Assembly (NCBI GenBank): GCA_030272585.1
Contig: BSYQ01000012.1
Span: forward strand, 1 to 64,000
Source of the DNA: Bryopsis sp. KO-2023
Lineage: Eukaryota > Chlorophyta > Ulvophyceae > Bryopsidales > Bryopsidaceae
Reading direction: 5' to 3'
Length of the DNA stretch: 64,000 nucleotides
In this document: positions 49,219 to 58,771 of the stretch, in pieces
Position numbering within the stretch: position 1 is the stretch's first letter
How the letters are laid out: the number at the start of each line of letters is the position of its first letter
Position numbers and translations under genes: made by a program
Notes under the pieces: model-generated
What the model was told of the DNA's origin: nothing
Database searches by the model: none
The model's input: the letters and a program-made list of their open reading frames with translations, nothing else

Positions 49219-51880
49219 ATGAAATCAATGAGCCATGTTCTGTTGGCTGCCTCGATAATGGGGTTGCTTTCCTGGGGGGCTCGATGCGAGTTGCCGCCAC
49301 CCAAGGGCGTGATCGAAGGTACGGGCAACACGGTCGGTTACGGTGAGCTGAAGGAAGAGTGGCGGGGGGAAGTGATCCAGATCTCATGGGCACCCCGGGC
49401 GTTCTTGCTGAAAAACTTTTTGTCGATGGAGGAGTGCGAATATCTGAAAGCACAGGTGGGGGTTTGGTGTAAATGAAATGAAATGAACAAAAGGTGGTGA
49501 TGTAAACAGTGTATTTGTTTTGGTAGGGAAAGGGAAAATCCTTTCGAAGTCTGAAATCAGTGGCGTTTTGTTTTGGTTTTTTTGGTTTTGGGTTTGTTGA
49601 TCTCATAGTGCATGAAAGAATAGATGTGGAAGAAAAAAAAAACAAACCAGATTTGTAAACAGTCGATTCCGATTTTCTTTTTATTAAAAAAAAAGATGAA
49701 AAAGCAACGGTGGTGTATGAAATTCCTGTCGAAAAGAAACTTAATCAAATTAAAATAAAATGCATCAATGCCATCGTAACAAATAGTCCTCATAGTTTGG
49801 CAACCCAAAATTCACACATCTGGGGAAACTGTTGTATAAATATAAAAAGATAAATCAAAACTATAATTAAAAGAAATACATGTAGATATGCATATGTATT
49901 ATTCTTTTTTGGTCATATTTTCATTTTTTTAACAATTTTTAAAGTTTTTTTTGCTGCATTGCTGCTTGTCAAAAAGGCTACCCCTTCGATGACTAAGTCC
50001 ACTGTGGTGGACAATGACACGGGAAAGAGCGTTCCCAGCAACATTCGAACGAGCACCGGAACTTTCCTGAACCTCAACCAGGACGACAAAATCGCAAAAA
50101 TCGAAAAGAGGGTTGCGCAAGTCACCATGATCCCAGTTGGTGCGAACATTGTGTAAACAAATATACATATATATCAGGCGATCATTTCTTTTTTTTTTTT
50201 TTTTTTTTTTTTTTTCGCCTTACGGCTCGTTTTATCATTTGATTGGTGCCCCTTGTGAAACGAGAAGAGGGGAAATAAAATGCTTGGAAGAAAAACTGTA
50301 TACATAAATATATATTCAGTTGCTACAATAATGCATATGTTACTTTTAGAAGTGTTTTCCCTTTTGTCTGTGAGAAAAATTTTTTTTGGGAAAAAAAAAT
50401 TATGTGGTGGTGCAGCACATCAGGAGGGCTTTCAGATTCTCCGGTACGTGAACGGTCAGAAGTACGAACCCCATTACGATTTTTTCCACGACGATTTCAA
50501 CACCAAAAAAGACTATGGAGGGCAGAGGATCATGACGGTGCTCATGTACCTGTAAGTATCAAAAGGTAGAATATTTCAAAAGGTTACGATGATGTCCCAT
50601 CATTTCATGTTTCGTTTTTTTTCTTAGTTTCGAAATGTACGGTGGCTGGAAAGTTCGATGGTCCACCATCTGATGATCTTTTTTTTTTGTTTTGGGACAT
50701 TTTTTTGGGGGGGGAGAGAAGCATTGCATAAAGAAATTAATTAATTGGAAAAAAATTGGAACTTGCACAGCTCCTTTCCTGGGGCTAAAAAGAAAAAGCT
50801 GAATACATAATTGATCTGTTAACTTGAAAGGAAAATGCTGCTGACTTTGACATGCAATGTCCCAAAACGCAAAAAAAAAATTGAAAAATCGTTCTTTCGA
50901 TTTGATATATTTTTTCCCTTCTGTAGGTCAACTCCTACTGAGGGTGGCGAAACGGTGTTCCCTAAAGGCGACAGAAAAATGGAGGGCCCTGAGTGGTCGA
51001 AATGTGCCAAGGAGGGTCTCTCTGTGAAAGCGGTAAAAAAAATTTCATATGTTCAAGAATATATACATTTTTTTTATGACATATATATTTGGATATTGAA
51101 ATGAGTTTTACATGAGGGGAAATGGTTTTTTTGCTGAACGAAGCTCATCCAACAGAGATTCGTGATAAAAATAAAATTATAAAATGTGGCTGTGTTCCTG
51201 GGTATGCATTCAGTAGGCATGATTTTTGGTGGATGGTGATTGAGAAGCTGCTCTCAAGGTTCCACTTGGAATATTTTGTTTGTACCTTTTTCATTTCACT
51301 GCATCTCTCAACAAATCGTCGATACTTACGTTAGTTTCCGTAACGAAAACTCCTTGCAATGGTAAAAAAAACAAAACGATGGCCATACTCTGTTGTTGGT
51401 TGGGTATTTTGTATTTTTTTATTTCCCTCAGAGTGGAGGTAGTTGAGAAGAGCCCTGTAAGCACTTCACGTGTTTTATTATAAGAGAATTTGCTGATTTA
51501 CATTTTTTTGATTTTATTTTAGTACAAAGGCGATGCCATCATGTTTTATTCTCTGAAACCCGATGGCTCCGAGGACCCCACCAGCCTCCACGGAAGCTGC
51601 CCCACTTTGGCCGGCGAAAAATGGTCTGCCACCAAATGGATCCACGTGCTACCTTTCGGGTGGGTGCATTTCCATCGCTCTGTTTAATTAAATTATCTTG
51701 CTTTTGATAAATCAATAACAAAACAATGAGAAGTCATTTGAAAACACAATAAGAAAAAGGAAAGTGATTTCTTTGTTATTTTTATCATCCATTTCATTTT
51801 TATTTTTTTTTGGGGGGGGGGAGGAGAGCAATTCCATCGAGGCTGAAAGCCACCATCCAGCCCATCCACCATGCAAACCA

Positions 51881-51917
<37 letters not shown>

Positions 51918-52157
51918 GTGTACATATGATTCTATTACCTTTTGCTTGTTTTTTTTTTTAATCGACGTTTGTTTTTGTGGAATTTATATTGCAGGATGGA
52001 CAGGCAATTCCAGCAAGAAAAATGGGACAATTGTGCAGACAAGGACGATGGTTGCGCGGAGTGGGCGGCTGCCGGGGAGTGCGAGAAAAATGCGGTGTAC
52101 ATGCATCGCATGTGCAGGAAATCTTGCGGCTCTTGCAAACCCGGTTCCAAAACCTAG
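49219..52157 (+). CDS. P4H: Prolyl 4-hydroxylase with C-terminal ShKT domain
   Basis: 2-oxoglutarate/Fe(II)-dependent dioxygenase that hydroxylates proline in secretory-pathway proteins (extensins, arabinogalactan proteins). Six exons: 49219-49455, 49977-50139, 50416-50551, 50927-51032, 51523-51659, 51995-52157; 313 residues, phases consistent. Signal peptide or anchor at residues 1-24. Catalytic domain: RTSTGTFLN, EPHYDFFHD with Fe ligands His153 and Asp155, GGETVFPKGD, SLHGSCP with His237, and Lys247 binding 2-oxoglutarate in EKWSATKW. ShKT domain at residues 273-307 with six cysteines (273, 280, 289, 300, 304, 307) ending KSCGSC. The whole architecture matches plant P4Hs. The window also encodes a secreted proline-rich protein (58.8-62.9 kb), a plausible type of substrate. 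Confidence 0.96.
51881..51912. repeat. (CT)n(TA)n microsatellite
   Basis: About ten CT repeats followed by six TA repeats inside the last intron of P4H, after a T9G10 junction at 51805. Confidence 0.9.
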
Positions 52158-53553
52158 GCAAATGAAGAGAATTTACTGGGGGACTATTTGGTTGAGCAAG
52201 GCGGTTTAACCCCGCAAAAAAAAAATTGACCAAAAAACCAAAAAAAAAAGGAAGCAAAAAGAAATGGCTCTTGTGGTGGGTCGGTTGGAGGGTGTTTTTT
52301 CTTTTTTTTTGGGGGGGGGGGGGAGAGAGAGAAAACAGAAAAGGAACCAATAGGTAAAAGAAGGGAAACGTTTGGTGGGAGGCGGGGGATGGGGAAAAAG
52401 ATCAGTAATTTTGCTCATTTTTTTTGGTTTTGAACGAGAGGTGTGTGTGTGTTTGTTTCTTTTCAATGTAACAAGAGTGGGAACCCTTGAGTTTTTTTAA
52501 TTCAGAGTGAGAGGTTTTGGGTGGGTGGGGGGGCTTTTTGCTGACCGATCTGTTCCATTTTTTTTTTTTGTGGAGGCTTGGGGCTGGTGCGTTCCACAAC
52601 TTTTCTATTGATTTTTTTTTTTAACGGCTTTGTGTTTATGCAATTGGGCGGTGGGGGCAAAAGAACAAAAAAAAAGAACAGATTTTTAATAAGTGTCCTT
52701 ATCTGTCCTTATCGTACGGAAAAAAGGGGTGATAAAAAATGAGTGAAGAAGGGAACTAGAGTGAGCGAAAAAAACGAGGAAAATGACGGGACGTATTTTT
52801 CCTTGTCTGTGTGCTGTAGAGTGATATTTTGAAATAATTCATTTCAATGGATTTGAAATATTTTGCACCAAGACACCAGGCGTGTGCATGCATGGTCCGT
52901 TGAATGAAGGAGGGAAATTGACAACGCATCGTTGCCTCGAGCACTGATGTTTTCGAATTGGGTGGCCCAAATTGGCCAAATAACATTTAGTCTGTTTGTA
53001 CAACTGCCCAAGACCAACACGGACACAAACTGTTATCTGTTTTTTTATAATAGTGTGTGTGTATACATGTGGTTGAATGATGTCGAAGTAACCTTGACTT
53101 GACATGCGCTTGAAAAACATCTCTCCACTTAGCACCCCCCCCCCAAAAAAAGAAGTGATATTTTCGTTTCTTTCTCAACAAAAACAAACAAACAAATGAA
53201 CTGACATAGCATCTTGCTGAATTCTTGTTCTTGCCGTTTTGTTTTACTTTTTGCTCTTCCTCATTGTCCCTGTTCTAAGTAACTTTTTTTCATTCATTGT
53301 AAATATTGCGTGGCAAAATCTTTCTCATCTTTTTTCTGTGATTTGAACACTCAGCATTCAACACCAACAATAACCATAGACTCCACAATATCGGGGACTG
53401 CAGACTCCCAAGTGCTTACTCTACAGGAATTTGTTCATAGATAGGAAAGACTCATTTTTGCTAAGAAAAAATACTCATTCTTACTCATTTTCGTGGAACA
53501 TATTTAGAACCTTTTGAGTATGACGTTTTCCAAAAAAGTTACATTCATCTCTT
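52158..53553. other. 3' region of P4H and spacer
   Basis: T/G-rich after the P4H stop, including T10G14 at about 52302-52325; further C11A7 at 53135. No gene seen. Confidence 0.65.
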
Positions 53554-53940
53554 ACACAAGGCGGAAGGGGGGTACCGCCGACGCCGTCGCCGACGCGTCG
53601 CCGACGCTCTTTCGCCGACGTTTTCGTCTTGCGAACGACGTTTCGTCGGCGACGCTGTGTCGCCGACGGCGTCGGCGACGGCATCGCCGACGGTTTCAGT
53701 AGCGTCGCCGACGGTTTCAGTGACGTCGCCGACGCCGTCGCCGACACAGCGTCGCCGACGAAACGTCGTTCGCAAGACGAAAACGTCGGCGACGCTGGTG
53801 TCGCCGACGTCACCAGCGTCACCGACGTCACGTCGGCGACGCTGCCTGAAAAGTGTGACCGACGCGTCGCCGACGTCATAACGACGGTGTGTCGGCGACA
53901 ATGACGTCGGTGACGGTGTCGCCGACGGTGTCGGTGGGTG
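53554..53940. repeat. GC-rich repeat island 1 with 68-bp stem-loop
   Basis: Built almost wholly from words of the CGTCGCCGACG kind in AT-rich surroundings. Arms 53613-53680 and 53724-53791 are inverted copies with one mismatch, around a 43-base loop that itself holds a direct repeat of TCGCCGACGGTTTCAGT. The left end (53554-53594) is a 41-bp inverted match to 58197-58237. Open frames on both strands are low-complexity by-products. Confidence 0.9.
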
Positions 53941-54943
53941 CCACTGAAACCTGTTTTCTGGATGTGGAATTGATGAATTTGGGGGAATAGATTGAGGATT
54001 TGATTGATGATTCGATTGATGATTCCAGGTGTCGATCCCGGATCTGCTATTGCAGATGCGCCTGCAATCATACTCCAAATGGATTTCTTCTAAGAAAACT
54101 ATGGTTGACCCTCTCGGAGTCACTTCTTGAATTTCTTTTTTTCTTTTTTTGTTGATTCAATATATGTACCTTTTTTTCCCCAAAGGCACTCGATCTTGCC
54201 CCCAACTGTAAACAACAAATAGACTGGCCATGCGACCTCTTTTTTTTTTTTTTCAAAGTTCTTGCAACAACTTCAGAATGTTAAAAAAAAAGAAAACCAC
54301 CCCATGTGTCAGTATCATTAGTAACACAAAGAAGAAAAACTCCCTCGAAAAAACTATGCCAAATGCTGGTGTCTGTGTCTTGAACAAAGAAAAAACAACT
54401 AATCAGTGTGGTTGATTAATACAGACAGACAGGAAAGAAATCAATTCTCCCCTCCTATCCATCACAAAAAAGAAAAAGAAAAAAGCACAATTATTACAAA
54501 AACCCCTCGGTATTTCAGAAACTTCCCAAAACACTATCCCAACCCAAACTCTTTGGGTTTTGGAAGGGAACGGGGGTGAAAAAAAAGCCCGCCAACTAAA
54601 AAAAGAAACACCCTGTCACGGGCAGCTTGATTATGCTCCAGAAACCCCTATAATACTACTCGACATCAAAAATGTCAGAAAAAGAAGAAAAAAAATGTAT
54701 TCCCTATAAGATCAAGAATCGCAAAACGAGAAATAAGTGCTATAGTTTTCTGAGAAATGTAAAATTCTTATGAAGTTTTTTCCCCGTATATTCAATTCAT
54801 GCATTTCACCCTCAAGCCAAGATGGCTTCGTTGGGCAGCATCTTTTCAATCACAACACCACGATAAGGGTTTTCCACGCCCCCCATATATACATATGTTT
54901 TTGTATATTCAGATGTACATATACAACATCAGTGGTATTTTGG
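53941..54943. other. Spacer between repeat island and PIP-like gene
   Basis: AT-rich spacer with short A runs. A small minus-strand frame near 54835-54895 reads like protein but has no acceptor. Confidence 0.5.
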
Positions 54944-56422
54944 TTATTTGTCAAGACCCAGAGCTCCTCCCTGTCCTGAGGACCTTTGCATGTTTTGGTG
55001 GAGGTACTCCAGGTCGATTTCGTTCCTATCCAAGGTCATCCCGTTAAAAGTGACTGTTTCCCCAGCCTCCATCGCCTGGCCCAAAATGTAATCACCCACT
55101 CGATAAGCGTGGTAACCACGCCGTGGTTATCCAGCAAAAAAACGAGGACGTGCGATAATGTTGTGGAGAACTCAAACGGACAAAATCCAGCCGCCCTTGC
55201 ACCCCGATGCATGGAATGTCACGAATCCTAAATCCACAGAAACACACCATCAAATGGGGAGAAAAAAAGCACAGAAATTAAGAGGCATCCTCACTTGTGC
55301 GCACTGCTGCATGCAGTGAACAGACCACATCAAGCTTTCAGTCATGGCAGTACGTTTCGTAGGGCTTCTGGGAGGGAAGTTTTAAAGCTTTCTCTGAAAA
55401 CATTCAGATACCATGCACTGTCGTACCTATCCACCCCAGCAATCAGAGGCTCATCCAAAAATGCACCATTAATGGAATAGTGGCATTCCAGCAAAGGCTG
55501 CGCATGAGAAATCGACCTCGTGGGTTTAGGTTTCCCACCATCGGCATCGTCGTCTTTTTTATCGGGCTTCTTTTCACCGCCCCTTTTTTTCATAATGGAT
55601 GCGATGGGTTCCCAAGCCGCATTGAAAATTTCTCCGGCCTTCACTATGCATTTCCCAGAAAACATGACGGTCATTTCCCATCGCCTCCATCGATTTGCCT
55701 GCATGTGATTACACAGAGCTTTGGTCTAATGACTGTCTCTCTTGAAAAATAATAAAAAAACTACGCCAAGAAAGACGTTTTTGTGGTTTTTACTTACCGC
55801 TCTCTCCACAGTGTCTAAGTCAGGCGATGTCAGCCGCTTGTAATAGGAAGCAAGTGGATCCTCTTTCTCTGAGTCGGAAAGAATGGATAAAAATTAAGCC
55901 CAGCCCTGTCCGTGTCAAAAGCAATTATTTGGACATCATGCAGATGCAAAAAAAAGTGAACGAAAACAGTCATGAGCAAGGTGATATAGAGCAGGTCTGA
56001 CAGGAAATTTGACGTATTCGGGTGTGGCTGAGGTTTTAAATCCTGGTCGGTCCATGTCAAGTTTTGATTCTTTCAAAAACACCTGCCTCTTGTCTGTGAA
56101 CAAAAGAACAGAAGCCACCTGGACACATTACTTAGGGCAGATTTAAAAATGTTTGTCACCTCCGGAAAAAGGCTTCCAGCACCCCCTCTGTACATCCAAT
56201 CGATTTCCTCCGTTCGCATCGTGCATATTCCCCTCAAAACCATCCCTGAAACCCTAAAAACCAACAGAACATTTTACCAACATCAATCACCACCCTTGCA
56301 TTTGCTTTTTCTTTAATTCGATGTTTTCTGTTGGGTCAAGAACCTTTGCAAAACTGTGAATAATTCCATACCAACAGTCCTGCCTTCTTTCACCTGTTTG
56401 GATGTGCGATTGCATAGGCCAG
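54944..56422 (-). CDS. PIP: Proline iminopeptidase-like gene, incomplete (possible pseudogene)
   Basis: Family S33 proline iminopeptidases remove N-terminal proline. Segments match the family from mid-protein on: LAYAIAHPNR (about 56422-56394), VSGMVLRGICTMRTEEIDW with GGAGSLFPE (56253-56160), LASYYKRLTSPDLDTVERA (55866-55798), NRWRRWEM to ECHYSINGAFLDEPLIAGVD (55698-55427), RIRDIPCIGVQGRLDF (55227-55178), and a terminal exon 55098-54944. Most joins keep phase. The oxyanion HGGPG and nucleophile GGSWG segments were not found upstream; an in-frame stop precedes LAYAIAHP. After GRLDF the protein does not continue into the region with the catalytic histidine but into an unrelated tail (QAMEAGETVTFNGMTLDRNE). 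Either exons lie beyond what I could detect, or this is a decayed or repurposed copy. Confidence 0.55.
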
Positions 56423-56558
56423 TCATGTTTTTTTCAAGTTCTCACCTTCATACTCTGACAGACCGCATTCAACTACGTCTTTCTTGGAGATACACGCAGA
56501 ATTACTTCTGTGATTTGCGATATTTCTTGAAGGATTTTTTGGGGGGACTTCAGACAGT

Positions 56559-57876
56559 CTTGACTTTCTCTTTTGCTTCCTCCTTGGCGTCCAAAAGACC
56601 ATGGTCATTAAGCACCTGCAAAATGCAAAACCAAATCAACAACTTTACCCCTTTTCGACAGAAAACACACACATACACAAATAAAAGATTAAAAAAAATC
56701 AGAACCTTCACTCTCCTAGACACAGAAGAATATACAAAAATAAAACTGATAGCAACAAACAGAAGGCCCCATATGAATATGCATCTGGACACCAGCAAAA
56801 TTTCAGTAACACGAACAACACAGTTAACGTTGTTGTGGGCTGGTCGTCGCTTCCTCCCTCCCACAAATGGGGGTCTGTTGCTAACTATCCGCCAGGAAAA
56901 AACAAAGCTATGTTGGACAGTGTGCATTCGCACACTGATGATTGCTTGCAGATGGAAAGTGTGTTGGGGGTTCAACCTGATCAATTCCAGAGATCCCCCC
57001 ACAAATCCACCAGAAACTCGAGGCCTAAACCCAACAGCATTAAAATACTTGCTTCAAACCCTGCTGCCATTCGAAATCACAGCTCAGGATGTTCCAAGTC
57101 AACCTAACCCTAGTTTCCAATCGGATCTTGTGATTATGTTTGCAAACCACAATTGTGTGCTGGGATCTCTATTTACAACTACATGTGTCAAATTTATTCG
57201 AACGCGATGTTCGCTTTTGGAATGGCGGTGCCGACCCGTCACTGACGAGTTCCAGCCGACTTCACACGTACCACTTCTTCGCATTTTTAAAGAAAAACAA
57301 AGGTAAAACAGCATACGAGCTTAAAAAGCATCACTTACAGTTTGCAAGTCACATAACCCTCACCAAACTCTCCTCCTTTCTCTTTCCCTGAGTCGAAATT
57401 GAGCCGGCCCTCTTTATTCAGCCTCTCCACAAATTTGTGCAGCTCAGCCTCCTGTCAAGACACACAGGTCTTCTGTCAGAAAAAAACGAAGCAAAGGAAA
57501 GGAAAGGGAAGGCCCCGAACTATCCACGAACTTTGAAACACGAAGGAAAATGTCTTCAAGAGACAACAGGAATGAAGCCTTACAGGGAGACAACAGGAAT
57601 GAAGCCTTACAGGGGTTCACAAGCTTCGGCCAAAATGCTGGCAAACACCACCGCCACCGCACCGCCGCCGTTACCACTTCCCTTCACTTTCCACTTTCCC
57701 TCCTTTCCTTGTTCCAACAGCGCAGAAAGACGCACACGCGCGCACCGCGTCGAATTTCCCAGAGCGGCGAAAGGGGTTGATGGGATTGCGCTGTTGGGTT
57801 TGGTGTCGGGGTCACACTTGATGTTAAAAATTAACATGATTTGTACAATCAAATCTGGTTGGGATGGGTTCACCAT
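56559..57876 (-). other. Unassigned coding-like pieces upstream of PIP-like gene
   Basis: Minus-strand pieces with splice-like borders: 56622-56559 (LNDHGLLDAKEEAKEKVK), about 57437-57347 (EAELHKFVERLNKEGRLNFD) and an ATG-started frame 57876-57607 ending at a CCCCT|GTAAGG donor. Phases do not let me join them to each other or to the PIP-like exons. They may belong to another gene. Confidence 0.25.
57560..57613. repeat. 27-bp tandem duplication
   Basis: Two perfect adjacent copies of a 27-bp unit (57560-57586, 57587-57613). On the minus strand each carries CCTGTAAGGC, so a possible donor site is doubled. Confidence 0.9.
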
Positions 57877-57881
57877 TCAAC

Positions 57882-58237
57882 GACGCCATAACGATGCCGT
57901 CGGCGACGCGCCCGTCACCGACGCAGCGTCGCCGACGAATGACACCTGACGGCGACGCCATAAACGACGCCGTCGGCGACGCGCCCGTCACCGACGCAGC
58001 GTCGCCGACGAATGACACTCGACGGCGACGCCATAAACGATGCCGTCGGCGACGCCTCCGTCACCGACGCAGCGTCGCCGACGAATGACACTTGACGGCG
58101 ACGCTGTGACTGCCCCAACCGATGTGAAAATCACATCATATTTCCGTCGCCGACGCTCCTGGTGACGTCGCCGACGCGCTTGTCACGAACGACGGTGTCG
58201 GCGACGGCGTCGGCGGTACCCCCCTTCCGCCTTGTGT
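57882..58237. repeat. GC-rich repeat island 2 with 72-bp tandem units
   Basis: Three tandem units of 72-73 bp start at GACGCCATA (57882, 57954, 58027), each ending near GCGTCGCCGACGAATGACAC. A short unrelated stretch follows, then the 41-bp end shared, in inverted orientation, with island 1. Confidence 0.9.
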
Positions 58238-58771
58238 TAGTAGATGGACTCGCATTACAACACATCCACTGCAGTAGATCCCATTGTGTTTTTTGTTTGA
58301 GGATTTTCTCCCCCAATGAATTCAAAGACGTGTGTAAATAAAGCTTTCATCACAATTCTTCAAAACAAACCACGAACAAACGATCGTGGTCTTTTTTTTT
58401 AATACAGAACAAAAAAGTTAAAAACCCAAATAATGTTCTTTTTTCTTCTCATTATTTGCCCCCGGTTATTCGAACAAAACAAATCACGAAGCAAGATTTA
58501 AAAAAAAAAAATTATCGGAAAACTTTGAACAATGAAACTGCAATAGCTAATGTGCCAAAGCTAAACCGCTCCGCTTGAAAGAAAACGTAGAAAAAAACTG
58601 TCGTGTGGAGCCAGGAAATTATGCGGCATATGTATATATGTACGTTGCCAAGACAAAGGCCCGATACTCTAAAACCCCTGGATTAATGATCAACTATTAA
58701 CGACCCCCCTCATGAGTTGATGAACTAAAAGGGAGCCATGCAAAATATAAAGAAATGCTAAAAACGATATG

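Noticed and set aside
53514-54123. Proteins encoded by the GC-rich island (Arg-, Ala/Asp- or Ser/Pro/Thr-rich frames)
   Set aside because: All frames of the CGTCGCCGACG-type repeat are open; composition is explained by the repeat, and the stem-loop is the stronger signal.
56356-57306. 316-residue plus-strand frame
   Set aside because: It runs antisense through PIP-like exons and introns and has no recognisable domain or splice support.
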